Below are positions 36,129 through 45,984 of a DNA stretch of 64,000 nucleotides, piece by piece. Positions within the stretch are counted from its first letter, which is position 1. Each line of letters starts with the position of its first letter. A model generated the notes under the pieces. It did no database searches and was not told where the DNA came from. It saw only the letters and a list, made by a program, of their open reading frames with translations. Source of the stretch: Pirellulales bacterium (lineage in GTDB: Bacteria; Planctomycetota; Planctomycetia; Pirellulales; JADZDJ01); contig DASRSD010000073.1 of the NCBI GenBank assembly GCA_035656635.1, positions 1-64,000 on the forward strand, written 5' to 3'. The translations under genes and the position numbers were made by a program.

Positions 36129-37529
36129 TTAAACGTGCCGATATACATCCCACTTCAAATACGTGCTCATGGCGTCGTACACTGCTTCGCCGACGGAAAC
36201 TTTCGTGGCCGCCACGTGGTGTTCAAAACCATTGCGGCAAATAAACTGCAGCAATTCTTGCAGCCGCTCCACGCGGAAGGTGCCGTAACCGCCAAAGGTA
36301 TTCAGCTTGTCATCGGTGAACGTGCCCTCGCCCACATACGTGCGAATTTTTCCGGTTAAATCGTCGGTCGACACACGGCAATACGTGAACGGCCCGGGGG
36401 CAATTTTCCCGACAATCGTGCCAAACGTGTTTTCCTTGCCCACCGTGCCGGCGATGATCTCCTGGTAATCCATCTTCTGGCTGCTGAAAAAATCCTTGGG
36501 CAAGTTGGAGCAGTGAAACACCACGCCCATGTTCGGATCGGTGCCGTAGTTGTTGTTCCAATCCAACAGCGCGGCGGGCTTGCCAGCAGCGGCCGTTAGC
36601 GCCAACATGCCAATCAGCCCGGTAACGTCGGTTTCGCACGCGCTGGGAATCAGGCTGTTCGATGACATGCTCATGATGGTGCAGGGGACCACGCCGTAAA
36701 ACTCCTCTAGCGAAGTCCAGCATTGAATGGCCGTGCCGATGAGCTGCTGCTCGTTCGACCATTTTTCAATCACCACGCCCAGCTTGGCCATTTTCACCAG
36801 CGGGCCTTCCGGCACGTTGGCCGTGTTGGTGTAGCTTTTGATCGCCGCCATTTTGGCTTTTACCGCCGGATCGTCATCGGCCAGTTTGCGGGTCCAGCCC
36901 AACACTTCCGAGAGATCGAGCGTCTCGGTCGTAATGCCGTGATGCTCCAAGATTTTCTCGCTGTAGCGAACGGTGTTAAACGCCCCGGGCCGCGCGCCGA
37001 TGGCCCCCACCCGCGCGTTTTTGAACTTTTTCACCACGCGGCAAGTGGCCGTGAAGCGGCGCACGTCTTCTGTAAATTCCGGCCGGGCGGGATCGACTGT
37101 GTGCAAACCCGTGAGCGAATACGGAATGTTGTACTGCCGCAGATTGTTACAGGCCGACATTTTTCCGCAAAAGGCATCGCGGCGGTCTTTAATGGTCATG
37201 GTGCCCGGCACGTCGTCAAAGGCATGCACCAGCACCGGCACGCCCAAGTTAGCCCACCGCAGTGTATTGGCCACGGCACGTTCGTCGCCGAAGTTCGGCA
37301 GCGTAACCAACACGCCGTCAATCTTTTCGGCGTTGGCCCGAAACAAATCGGCGCACTTGCGGGCATCTTCCAGCGATTCAACCACGCCGAACTTCGTGGC
37401 ATCGGTCGGAAGTGCCACCACGTTGATATCTTGCGCTGCTAGAACTTTCAGCACGGCTTCCCGCCCGGTGGCACACAAATGATCGGGAAAAAAACCTCGA
37501 TTGCCGACAATCAAGCCCAAAGTATTCAT
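36129..37529 (-). CDS. L-fucose/L-arabinose isomerase family protein, probable L-arabinose isomerase
   Basis: A 466-residue cytoplasmic ketol isomerase of the fucose/arabinose isomerase superfamily but without the overall look of classical AraA. Segments noted are VLVTLPNFGDERAVANTLRW, VPVLVHAFDDVPG, CGKMSACNNLRQYNIPYSLTG, SACETDVTGLIGMLAL, DWNNNYG and NGFEHHVAATK. The acidic and His residues in these are plausible metal ligands but I cannot assign them. As the first gene of a line leading to ribulokinase and ribulose-5-phosphate epimerase, it most likely performs the L-arabinose to L-ribulose step. The start is the ATG at 37529. Confidence 0.82.
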   Translation of the reverse strand: MNTLGLIVGNRGFFPDHLCATGREAVLKVLAAQDINVVALPTDATKFGVVESLEDARKCADLFRANAEKIDGVLVTLPNFGDERAVANTLRWANLGVPVLVHAFDDVPGTMTIKDRRDAFCGKMSACNNLRQYNIPYSLTGLHTVDPARPEFTEDVRRFTATCRVVKKFKNARVGAIGARPGAFNTVRYSEKILEHHGITTETLDLSEVLGWTRKLADDDPAVKAKMAAIKSYTNTANVPEGPLVKMAKLGVVIEKWSNEQQLIGTAIQCWTSLEEFYGVVPCTIMSMSSNSLIPSACETDVTGLIGMLALTAAAGKPAALLDWNNNYGTDPNMGVVFHCSNLPKDFFSSQKMDYQEIIAGTVGKENTFGTIVGKIAPGPFTYCRVSTDDLTGKIRTYVGEGTFTDDKLNTFGGYGTFRVERLQELLQFICRNGFEHHVAATKVSVGEAVYDAMSTYLKWDVYRHV

Positions 37530-37820
37530 GTTGCAATAGAACTCCCAAGGTTGTTAGCACTCCCCCCCGGAGTACTATGGCTGAGCGCAGCGCGATTCGA
37601 ATTGCGTGGCAATCTGCCAGCGTACACCCCGAACGTTATAAGACTACCAAACGCCGCGCCGTCTCACAACTGACGGGAAAACCGAGTTAGTGTGACAATT
37701 TGCACATAGCCCGATGGTGTCAGTCGGGCAATTATCCTATGTAAAAATCAATCCTGGCCCACTGTCGAAAGACGTAGCGAGCGGTTCGAAGACCGCGGCT
37801 GCTGATCTTATAATGAACCC
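37530..37820. other. Divergent intergenic region upstream of the isomerase operon
   Basis: 291 bases between the minus-strand ara genes and the plus-strand LRR gene. It holds one copy of a short palindromic repeat (37701-37729, listed separately). TATAAT is present at 37809-37814 close to the LRR start, but without a supporting -35 I do not call a promoter. Confidence 0.4.
37701..37729 (-). repeat. REP-like palindromic repeat, family B, copy 1
   Basis: Reading the minus strand: GCCCGACTGACAC, then CATCGGGCTATGTGCA. GCCCGA pairs with TCGGGC. It matches the element at 57884-57912 at 26 of 29 positions, including the unpaired tail TATGTGC. Both copies lie between genes. Confidence 0.75.
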
Positions 37821-38645
37821 ATGAAATGGCCACGTTATAGCCTGCGCATGCTGCTGGTGGTGATCACGGTCATTGGCATTTGGCTGGGGATTGAAGCCGG
37901 CCGAGCGCGGCAGCAACAAGATGCCGTGGCGGCAATTCGCAAATTGGGGGCAGCCGTCTGGTACGACTACCACATCAAACCCTATGGCCCTTCAATCGAA
38001 CGGCTCTTCGAGGTAAAGCCAACGGCAACGCCGCTGGAGCCATTATGGCTGGACAATGCGATCGGCGTGGATTATTTCCACAATGTTAATACGGCGAACT
38101 TTTTTCAGCCCATTACCGATGATGACCTAGCGTTTGTCGAAAAGCTCCCATCTTTAGTAACGCTGGGAATTGGGCAGAGCAAAGTAACCAGCGCGGGCTT
38201 AGTCCGCCTGACCGCCCTGAATCGTTTAATGTACTTGGTGCTGGAGCGATCTCAGGTCGACGACGATGGCATGAAATTCCTGGTGCACCTGCCCAATCTT
38301 TGGTTGCTTAATCTGGAGCACACCAACGTAGGTGATCGGGGTTGCGAACAAATTGCACACATTCACAGCCTGGGATTTTTGATCCTTGATCAAATGCCGA
38401 TAACCGATGCCGGCGTGGCGCGCCTGGCGGAATTGACCAACTTGATTGATCTTGATCTCGATTGGGCGTCCATCACTGATGCCAGCGTTAGCGCATTAAG
38501 CCAATTGAAAAAACTCACTAGGCTTGACCTGGCAGGCACCAAACTTACTGCTAGCGGTGTGGACCAATTGAAAGCGGCCCTGCCGAATACTCAAATCGTT
38601 TGGTATCCGCCGGTCGACAAGAACAGGCAAGGTGATGATCGATAA
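37821..38645 (+). CDS. Leucine-rich repeat protein with N-terminal membrane anchor
   Basis: A 274-residue protein: a single N-terminal hydrophobic segment (MLLVVITVIGIWLGIEAG), a spacer, then about five LRR units of the bacterial cysteine-containing/RNI-like type (LTNLIDLDLDWASITDASV, LKKLTRLDLAGTKLTASGV). Such anchored LRR proteins are numerous in planctomycetes and have no assigned function. It stands alone on the plus strand between two minus-strand sugar operons and converges on the GH51 gene, 13 bases away. Confidence 0.85.
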   Translation: MKWPRYSLRMLLVVITVIGIWLGIEAGRARQQQDAVAAIRKLGAAVWYDYHIKPYGPSIERLFEVKPTATPLEPLWLDNAIGVDYFHNVNTANFFQPITDDDLAFVEKLPSLVTLGIGQSKVTSAGLVRLTALNRLMYLVLERSQVDDDGMKFLVHLPNLWLLNLEHTNVGDRGCEQIAHIHSLGFLILDQMPITDAGVARLAELTNLIDLDLDWASITDASVSALSQLKKLTRLDLAGTKLTASGVDQLKAALPNTQIVWYPPVDKNRQGDDR

Positions 38646-38658
38646 CGCTCCGGCGGTG

Positions 38659-40230
38659 CTATTGCAATTCCAGCACCACGATCGCTTTCGACGGCATGTC
38701 GACCGTTAAATTCTCACCGTCGATTTTCGTCCCGCTGAATCCGGCCGGCTTCACCACGTCGGGATGGTCAAACGTGTTGTGGTCGCTCAGTTTCGCCGAA
38801 GTCAGCACCGTGCCGGAATTGACACTGCTCCCTTGCGGCACTTTCATGCTGACGGTCGCCGGGCGGTTGGCATCTAAATTCACCAGTGAGATATGAATTT
38901 TACCGTCTTTATCTTTGGAAGCCGTGACATGAACCGCCGGCACTTTTTTGTCGTTCAGTTCGTAGTCCGCCGTTTTCACTTCCAGAGGAATCAAGTTTGC
39001 CCCTTGGTGCACTTTGTACATGTCGAACACATGGTACGTCGGTGTCAGGATCATTTTTTCCTTGTCCGTTAAAATCATCGCCTGCAGCACGTTAATCATT
39101 TGCGCAATGTTGGCCATCGAAATGCGGTCGGCATGCGCCTGGAACAAATCTAAATTCACGGCCGCCGTGAGCGCATCGCGCAGTGAGTTCTGCTGATACA
39201 GAAAGCCCGGATTTGTGCCTGGCTCCGCGTCGTACCAATTGCCCCATTCGTCGACGACCAGGCCGATGCGCTTGTTGGGATCGTACTGATCCATAATGGC
39301 GGAGTGCTTGGTGAGCATTTCCTCCATTTTGAACGCGTTGACCAGCGTGGCGTGATAGGCCGGCTCTTCAAAATCGGTGGCCGAGCCTTTGTGGTCCCAA
39401 TTGCCCGTGGGAAGCGTGTAATAATGCAGCGAAATGCCTTGCATGAACTTCGCGGCGTTTTTCATCAGCACTTCCATCCAATGGTAATCGCCGCTGTTGG
39501 GGCCGCCGGCCACCCGGTAAATTTTGTTGGCCTGATCGTAATTTTTGATGAACGTGTTGTAGCGGCGAAATTCGTCGGAGTAATACTCCGGCGTCATGTT
39601 GCCGCCGCAACCCCACGATTCGTTCCCGACGGCAAAGTACTTCAGCTTCCAAGGCTTATCGCGCCCATTTTTGCGGCGCAAGTTGGCCATGGGGCTGTCG
39701 GCATCAGAGGTCATGTACTCGACCCATTGCATCATTTCCTCCACGCTGCCGCTTCCCACGTTGCCGCAAATATACGGCTGGCAACCCACTTGCTCGCAAA
39801 AATCCAGGAACTCGTGCGTGCCGAAGGCGTTGCTTTCCACGACGCCGCCCCAGTGTGTGTTAATCATTTTCGGGCGCTGGTCGCGCGGGCCGATGCCGTC
39901 TTTCCAGTGGTATTCGTCCGCGAAACATCCGCCCGGCCAACGCACCACCGGCACGTGAATGTTTTTGAGCGCCGCCACCACGTCGTTGCGAATGCCGCGG
40001 GTGTTGGGAATGGAGGGATCTTCGCCAACCCAAATGCCGCCGTAAATGCAATGCCCCAGGTGCTCGGCGAACTGGCCGTAAATTTCTGGGGCGATGCGCG
40101 TTTTCGCCTGGTCCAAGTGCAACGTGACGGTTGCCATTTGGCTCTTCGTAGCACTTTGCGCGGCAGCCCAATCGCTCGAAATGCAACCCAGCGCAGTTGC
40201 CAGACAAGCGGTGATGATCGACTTCAACAT
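38659..40230 (-). CDS. GH51 alpha-L-arabinofuranosidase, exported
   Basis: A retaining arabinofuranosidase (523 residues) with a signal peptide ending near SDWAAAQ. The GH51 landmarks are [38 protein letters not shown], acid/base Glu in [13 protein letters not shown] and nucleophile Glu in [14 protein letters not shown]-terminal beta domain ends the protein. It removes terminal arabinofuranosyl units from arabinan or arabinogalactan. It is the last gene of the line starting with the ABC binding protein, 76 bases after GH127, with a GGAG about 8 bases before the ATG. Confidence 0.94.
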   Translation of the reverse strand: MLKSIITACLATALGCISSDWAAAQSATKSQMATVTLHLDQAKTRIAPEIYGQFAEHLGHCIYGGIWVGEDPSIPNTRGIRNDVVAALKNIHVPVVRWPGGCFADEYHWKDGIGPRDQRPKMINTHWGGVVESNAFGTHEFLDFCEQVGCQPYICGNVGSGSVEEMMQWVEYMTSDADSPMANLRRKNGRDKPWKLKYFAVGNESWGCGGNMTPEYYSDEFRRYNTFIKNYDQANKIYRVAGGPNSGDYHWMEVLMKNAAKFMQGISLHYYTLPTGNWDHKGSATDFEEPAYHATLVNAFKMEEMLTKHSAIMDQYDPNKRIGLVVDEWGNWYDAEPGTNPGFLYQQNSLRDALTAAVNLDLFQAHADRISMANIAQMINVLQAMILTDKEKMILTPTYHVFDMYKVHQGANLIPLEVKTADYELNDKKVPAVHVTASKDKDGKIHISLVNLDANRPATVSMKVPQGSSVNSGTVLTSAKLSDHNTFDHPDVVKPAGFSGTKIDGENLTVDMPSKAIVVLELQ

Positions 40231-40306
40231 GAAAGTTCTCCGAATGGAGTTTCAGCAGGGGGGAGTTACAGCAATGGGCATTCGCGTGATGCGTGTTCAG
40301 CCAGCG

Positions 40307-43159
40307 TCATTGCTGTGCTGTTTCATCCACGGCGCCGTCGCGAATCCATACGGCGGAATGGCCGCCACGATTGTTGCGAACGTAATTCGGAATTGCCAAC
40401 AGGTTTCCGCCCTCGGCGGACTTGGTTTTAATCACCACCACGCCATCCAAAAAATGCGGCTGCCATTCCGTCCTCAATGCCGCATCGGCTTTCAAGGTGG
40501 GCAAATTGTTGTTTCCCATGCCGTGGTTGTCAGCCGCTTCGAAGTTATAAATCAACGGTCCGTAACGCAGCGCTACCCGCCCGCGATCGGCGGCAATCCG
40601 CTGGCTGGCCTTCACCCGCTGCGCTTTCATCGGCAGCACGAATTCAATTTTGTCTCCCGGCTGCCACTGGCGAGTAATGACTGCGTAGCCGTTTTGCATG
40701 TCGGGCGACAATATTTTTTTCCCGTTCACCGCCAGCGACGTAATGCCATCGCATTCCGGCGTGCAGGTGTACAGCTCGCTGATTTCGCGTTGTGGAGAGC
40801 GAATGTGGATGGAAAACTCCTTCTCCTCGTGCGGATTCACCACGATGGTTACTTTGCCGTCCCACGGATAATTCGTCGCTTGCACCAGTTGCACGTCGGT
40901 GCCGGCCACCGGGCCCACATCCACCGTCGTGCCCGCAAACAGGTTCACATAAATGCTGTCAGGCCCGGTCGCGTACATCCACGTGGGAAGCAACAGCAGG
41001 GTGCGGGAAATGTTGCTCACGCAGCACGGACACGCATGCCAGGGAACGCGGAAGCCTTGCAGACGCTGCGGATCGCGTGGCACCGGGGTGCCCGCCGTTT
41101 CCAGAGGATTGTCGTAATAAAAATTCTTCCCTTCCAAATCGATGTCGCCCAAAATGGCGTTGTACAGCGTTTCTTCGAACAAATCAGCATACTTGGCGTC
41201 CTGGTAGGTCAAGTTCATTTTATATTGAAAGAACAGCTCGGCCGTGCCGGAGCAAGATTCGCAATACGCGTTGTTGGGCAGCGAATAATTTCCGCCGAAG
41301 CCTTCCGCGGTTTCGCCCGAGCCGATGCCCCCGGTGAGATAATACTTTTTGTTGACAATGTTGTCACAAATGGAACAGACCGCGCTTTGGTAATCGATGT
41401 CGTGCGTCATCATGGCAATGTCGGCCATGCCGGAATAAAAATATCCGGCCCGCACGGCGTGGCCGACGGCTTCGTATTGCTGCACGGCAGGCAAATGGCT
41501 TTGATCGTACTGCGTGCCGCCGCGGCGGGAATCGATCAAAAATCTCGCCAACTGGGTGTATTTATCTCCCTTGCCCACGCCTTCCACGTGATCGACCATC
41601 CGCGCAAAGCGGACCAGCGCCTGCTCCATTTCCTGATGTCCGTCGTACCACGCTTTTTTCGGCGCCGGGCCGATGTTATCGCACCAGCAATCGGCCAGCT
41701 TTTTCGCGGCGTCGTACAAGCGGCGGTCCTTGCCGCCGGTCATGTTATAGTGCGAAATGGCCGCTTCCAGAAAATAGCCGGCCACATAACCTTCGTGCTC
41801 GCTCCGGCCGCGCGAACTCCAATGCTCCGGCGGATTGCCGCGATCTTGCGGCGTGCCCAGCGTGAACCGTGTTTGCAAATAACCGTCCGGCTCTTGCGCC
41901 GCGAGGATGATGGGAATCCACTCCTCGATTTTGTCGCGCATGGCCTCCTGCGCTTGGCTAATTTGCTCGTCCCCTTGCGCGTCGACCATTTGCGCCAAGC
42001 ACATCGCCTCCAGCGTGTTGTACACCCAAGCGTTGGAAAACGGATAGCCTACGTGCAGCTTGGCCGGCTCGCCGCGAAGCTTTTTGCCCGCTTCGATCAA
42101 GTTGGCAATGCCTCCCTGCGGCAAATCCAAATCCGAAATTTCCAAGCAACAGTGCGGAATCCAGTTCGCGATCAGGGTCTTCAGCCGATCGCTCCACAAG
42201 GGGCTGTTCACTTTGTAAGGCAAGGTGTAAACCGGCTCCAAATGCGGGGCGCTGGCCGGAGGCAGCACCTGCACGTGCAATGTGTCGGAGGAAGTCAGAT
42301 CATCGCCACCGGCCAGACTGGCGCTCAGCTTCAGGGTGTAATCGCCCAGCGTGGAAAACGTGGCCGTGGTCATGGGGTTGGCAGCATCTTCGAAGGTTAC
42401 CTCGCCGGGGCCAGACGCCTTACTCCAAGTAATTTTTTCCGCCGCGGCCTCGTCACTGTTGTGAGCAATTTGTTTAATGCCGCCGCGCAAATAAGTTTTG
42501 CCCCCCAGCATGACCACACGATCCGGACCTGCTTTGACCATGGGCGGAAATTGGGGCGATTTGCCCGAATCGAACACGCGGAACTCGGTAATGCCGGTGG
42601 AAATGTCACGACCGCCGGCGGCCTCAAACTCCAGGCGAATTTTGTTCGTTGTAATTTCGTCGAATGTGGTTTCGTTCCATGTTTCGGCTTCCACGCCCAA
42701 GCCTTTGGCGCCTGGCACATCGATGTATTTTTCTCCATCGAAGTACTTCAACCGGCTGGCTTTGGGCAAATGCAGGCCGCGGCCATCTACATACCAATAC
42801 ACGTCGGCTTTATTTGTGCTGATCGGCTTGGGCCAGGTGTATTCCACCCACTGCGTGCCGCCTTGCGGCCAGTTGCCGTAATGCTCGCTGGAGCGGCGCG
42901 GATTGACGCCGTCGTTGATGGCCAAAATCGTTTGATCGCCGGAGGCAAACGAAGTAGATGGCACGGCGACGGGCGCCAGATTGACCAAGTCGGTGTTGGG
43001 GTCGATCAGCGGCGGCAATCCGTTTCGATTGCGTCCGCCGCCATCTTGTGCCTGCGCCGCTTGCTCCATGAACACTTGCCGAGCAATTGCCCACCCGGCA
43101 AGCAGCATGCCGGCCGCCAGCAGCGCGCTGGCTGGCCATTTGATTACCCTCATTTTCAT
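40307..43159 (-). CDS. GH127-type beta-L-arabinofuranosidase (DUF1680), exported
   Basis: A 950-residue enzyme whose family (HypBA1 type) cleaves beta-L-arabinofuranosides. The N-terminal 300 residues form beta domains preceded by a membrane/signal segment (ASALLAAGMLLAGWAIA). The catalytic six-hairpin domain then shows AYCESCSGTAELFFQYKM and RVPWHACPCCVSNISR, providing the zinc-binding Glu and Cys residues and the unusual catalytic Cys known for GH127. ETLYNAILGDIDLEGKNFYY lies between them. It is followed by GH51 and preceded by an arabinose-type ABC transporter, so beta- and alpha-linked arabinose are handled together. Confidence 0.92.
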   Translation of the reverse strand: MKMRVIKWPASALLAAGMLLAGWAIARQVFMEQAAQAQDGGGRNRNGLPPLIDPNTDLVNLAPVAVPSTSFASGDQTILAINDGVNPRRSSEHYGNWPQGGTQWVEYTWPKPISTNKADVYWYVDGRGLHLPKASRLKYFDGEKYIDVPGAKGLGVEAETWNETTFDEITTNKIRLEFEAAGGRDISTGITEFRVFDSGKSPQFPPMVKAGPDRVVMLGGKTYLRGGIKQIAHNSDEAAAEKITWSKASGPGEVTFEDAANPMTTATFSTLGDYTLKLSASLAGGDDLTSSDTLHVQVLPPASAPHLEPVYTLPYKVNSPLWSDRLKTLIANWIPHCCLEISDLDLPQGGIANLIEAGKKLRGEPAKLHVGYPFSNAWVYNTLEAMCLAQMVDAQGDEQISQAQEAMRDKIEEWIPIILAAQEPDGYLQTRFTLGTPQDRGNPPEHWSSRGRSEHEGYVAGYFLEAAISHYNMTGGKDRRLYDAAKKLADCWCDNIGPAPKKAWYDGHQEMEQALVRFARMVDHVEGVGKGDKYTQLARFLIDSRRGGTQYDQSHLPAVQQYEAVGHAVRAGYFYSGMADIAMMTHDIDYQSAVCSICDNIVNKKYYLTGGIGSGETAEGFGGNYSLPNNAYCESCSGTAELFFQYKMNLTYQDAKYADLFEETLYNAILGDIDLEGKNFYYDNPLETAGTPVPRDPQRLQGFRVPWHACPCCVSNISRTLLLLPTWMYATGPDSIYVNLFAGTTVDVGPVAGTDVQLVQATNYPWDGKVTIVVNPHEEKEFSIHIRSPQREISELYTCTPECDGITSLAVNGKKILSPDMQNGYAVITRQWQPGDKIEFVLPMKAQRVKASQRIAADRGRVALRYGPLIYNFEAADNHGMGNNNLPTLKADAALRTEWQPHFLDGVVVIKTKSAEGGNLLAIPNYVRNNRGGHSAVWIRDGAVDETAQQ

Positions 43160-43297
43160 TGCAAATTCCCCGAATCCAAAATTGGCAGCTGAACCAATCT
43201 CATTCTTCCCAGCGCTTTATGCTACCCGCGCTTACAGTGGAACACAAACGTTTCCTCAAGCGGCAGCAAGTTGCACCGGCGTGCCGCCGGAGGCCGG

Positions 43298-44299
43298 CTA
43301 GGTCCGCTGCACAGCCAGGCGCTTCTTGGCCCGTTTTTGCAGCATTTGGTCGGCCAGTACGCCCACCAAAATCACCACGCCCATCACGGCCCATTCCAGC
43401 GAACTTTCAATTCCCAACATGACCACCAGGTTTCGCAACACCTGCAACAGGGTCGTCCCAATGACGATTCCCAAAATCGAACCCTCGCCGCCGCGCAAGC
43501 TGCAACCTCCCAACACCGCCGCGGCAATGCCGTAAACCTCGTAAAAGGTGCCGTGCAGCGAAGGGGTTACTTGGTTCGTGTAAAAAGCAAACATGACTGC
43601 CGAAATACCTGTCAACAGCCCCGCCAAAATGTAACTGCTGGCAATCACCCGCCGCGTGTTAATTCCGGAAAACCGCGCCGCCTCCTCGTTTTTCCCCACG
43701 GCAAATAAATATCGCCCATACACGCTACGGTGCAGCGCAATCCAAGACACAACGGCCACAACCACCAAAATGACAAACGGCGTTGGAATTCCGCCGAAGG
43801 TTATCTCGCCCGAAGCCGGATCGATCCGCTGAAACAGCTTCCCGAACACTAAAAATCGCAGCGTGGCAAAATTATCTTTGTTGCCAAAGCCGGGCGTTCC
43901 ATCGTGAGTAATCCACCGCGCCATACTCCGATAAATCAACAGGCCGCACAGTGTCACAATGAACGGTTGCAGATCCATCCGCGTGATTAAAAAACCATGC
44001 ACCCAGCCCAAGGCCATGGGAATGATCAGGGCCAATAGCACCGCCAGCGGCCAAGGCCATCCCCAATCGCGCAGCGCAATGGCCAGCACGACGCCTACCA
44101 AAGCCAACATCGAGCCCACCGACAAATCGATGCCGCCGGTGATAATGACAAACCCCATGCCGATGCTGAATACGCCATATTGGCCAATCGAATTGGCCAA
44201 ATTCGTCAAGTTCGCCTCAGACAAGAACAACGGCTTCAAAACTGCCGTCACCGTGCAAACCACCGCCAGTAGCAAAAAAATGCCAAGTTCTTTTTTCAT
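43298..44299 (-). CDS. Sugar ABC transporter permease (RbsC/AraH type)
   Basis: Inner-membrane permease (333 residues from the ATG at 44299) of the CUT2 monosaccharide transporter class. About eight to ten helices are visible, with the family landmarks IITGGIDLSVGSMLALVGVV and GIAAAVLGGCSLRGGEGSI, the latter being the loop that contacts the ATPase. It is 46 bases downstream of the ATPase gene. The longer frame to 44434 would overlap that gene and is rejected. The substrate is probably L-arabinose from the gene context. Confidence 0.93.
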   Translation of the reverse strand: MKKELGIFLLLAVVCTVTAVLKPLFLSEANLTNLANSIGQYGVFSIGMGFVIITGGIDLSVGSMLALVGVVLAIALRDWGWPWPLAVLLALIIPMALGWVHGFLITRMDLQPFIVTLCGLLIYRSMARWITHDGTPGFGNKDNFATLRFLVFGKLFQRIDPASGEITFGGIPTPFVILVVVAVVSWIALHRSVYGRYLFAVGKNEEAARFSGINTRRVIASSYILAGLLTGISAVMFAFYTNQVTPSLHGTFYEVYGIAAAVLGGCSLRGGEGSILGIVIGTTLLQVLRNLVVMLGIESSLEWAVMGVVILVGVLADQMLQKRAKKRLAVQRT

Positions 44300-44345
44300 A
44301 GATCGATGGTGCTTCCAGGGCAATCGGAAATTTTCAAAATCAATT

Positions 44346-45920
44346 TCAATTTGCAAATGCCGGCTGCGCGCCGGCCACACTGCGGCCGACCGCCAACTGC
44401 ATAATGTTTTGCTCGTTGCAATCGGCCCGCGCAAGCACCCCGGTAATTTGTCCTTCGTGCATCACGGCCACCCGGTCGCTGACGTGCAAAATTTCTTCCA
44501 TGTCGCTGGAAATCATCAAAATCACCGCGCCTTGGTCGGCCAAAGCCCGCATCAGCCGATAAATTTCCGCCTTGGCTCCCACGTCGATGCCGCGGGTAGG
44601 CTCGTCCAATATCATCACCTTGGGACTCATGCACAGCCATTTTCCCAGCACCACTTTTTGCTGATTGCCGCCGCTTAAATTCATCACCAGCGCTTCCGGG
44701 CCGGGCGTTTTGATTTTGAGCGATTCAATTTGTTCTTGCGTGGTTTTGCGTTCGCGCTGCCGGTTAATGAGAAGCATGGAAGAGAAATTATCCAGCGAAG
44801 CCAGCGTGATATTCTCGCGCACACTCATCGCTGTCACTAACCCTGTGCCGCGGCGGTCTTCCGGCACCAAGTAAATGCCGTGCGAAATAGCATCTTTCGG
44901 CCTGCGAATTTGCAGCCGCCGGCCGGCAATCGAAACTTCCGCACGACCTTGGCGATCCAGCCCCACCATGGCCTGCGCAATTTCCGACCTGCCCGCGCCA
45001 ACCAGCCCGGCGATGCCTAAGATTTCTCCTTGGGCCGCATCGAATGACACGCTTTGCTTGGGATACCGGCCGGACCTGGCCTTGCGAACCTGCAAATAGC
45101 CGGGCGTTTTTTGGGCGTGCGATTCAACATAAAAATTCTTGATTTCGCGGCCGACCATCAAATTCACAATCCGGTCGTGGCTGATTTCCCCGTGGCCCAG
45201 CTGCCCGGCGTTCTTCCCGTCGCGCAGCACCACCACCCGGTCGGCAATTCGATTCACCTCCGCCAGCCGGTGCGAAATATACACCACGCTCACACGTTGC
45301 TTGCGCAACTCCACAACCAGCTCCAACAGCCGATCGGTCTCTTGCAGCGTGAGCGACGAAGTGGGCTCGTCCATAATGATTAGCCGGGCGTTCAGCGACA
45401 GCGCTTTGGCAATTTCCACCATTTGCTGCTGGGCAATCGGCAGGCGGTTGAGCCGCGTGGAAGTGGAAACTTGCAACCCCAAGCGATTCATCAGCGGGGC
45501 GGCGTCGGCGTGAATGCGGCGGCGATCGATCAGTTGCAGCGGGCCACCCCAGCGCGGCTCGCGCCCCAAAAAAATGTTGGCCGCCACATCCAGGTTGTCG
45601 AGCACGTTCAGCTCTTGGTGAATGAAGGCCACGCCCAGCCGCATGGCATCGTTCACGCTGTTGATGCAAACCGTTTGACCGGCGAGTTGAATTTCTCCAG
45701 CATCGGGCTGATGCACGCCGCCAAGAATTTTCATCAGGGTGCTTTTGCCAGCCCCGTTTTCGCCGCACAGCGCAACAATTTCGCTGGGGTTGACGTCGAG
45801 GCTGACTTGATCCAGCGCCACCACGCCTGGAAAACGCTTGGAAATGCCCCGCATGGAAAGCAGCGGGGCAGGGCTTTCGGCAACAGCGCCTTCCGCGCCG
45901 GCATGGGATATTTGCACCAT
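44346..45920 (-). CDS. Sugar ABC transporter ATPase with two nucleotide-binding domains (RbsA/AraG type)
   Basis: A 524-residue fused double ATPase of the CUT2 class. The first domain has Walker [15 protein letters not shown], a degenerate signature PIAQQQMVEIAKAL and Walker B LIIMDEPTSSL. The second has a degenerate Walker A GLVGAGRSEIAQA but intact LSGGNQQKVVLGKWL and MILDEPTRGIDVGA, as is normal for this class. It energises uptake of a monosaccharide by the neighbouring permease and binding protein. Confidence 0.95.
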   Translation of the reverse strand: MVQISHAGAEGAVAESPAPLLSMRGISKRFPGVVALDQVSLDVNPSEIVALCGENGAGKSTLMKILGGVHQPDAGEIQLAGQTVCINSVNDAMRLGVAFIHQELNVLDNLDVAANIFLGREPRWGGPLQLIDRRRIHADAAPLMNRLGLQVSTSTRLNRLPIAQQQMVEIAKALSLNARLIIMDEPTSSLTLQETDRLLELVVELRKQRVSVVYISHRLAEVNRIADRVVVLRDGKNAGQLGHGEISHDRIVNLMVGREIKNFYVESHAQKTPGYLQVRKARSGRYPKQSVSFDAAQGEILGIAGLVGAGRSEIAQAMVGLDRQGRAEVSIAGRRLQIRRPKDAISHGIYLVPEDRRGTGLVTAMSVRENITLASLDNFSSMLLINRQRERKTTQEQIESLKIKTPGPEALVMNLSGGNQQKVVLGKWLCMSPKVMILDEPTRGIDVGAKAEIYRLMRALADQGAVILMISSDMEEILHVSDRVAVMHEGQITGVLARADCNEQNIMQLAVGRSVAGAQPAFAN

Positions 45921-45984
45921 GGAATCGCCGACTCCGCTTGCGGCTTAGCAATCCAGCGCTGCCTAGTATGTAGCTGCCAAGTAT

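Noticed and set aside
37809-37814. TATAAT as a -10 box for the LRR gene
   Set aside because: It lies only seven bases before the ATG and no -35 element is found at the right distance, so a chance match is likely.
40094-43192. A 1032-codon open frame on the plus strand
   Set aside because: It lies wholly antisense to the clear GH51 and GH127 genes, has no signal, motif or ribosome site, and its openness follows from the GC bias of the opposite strand's codons.
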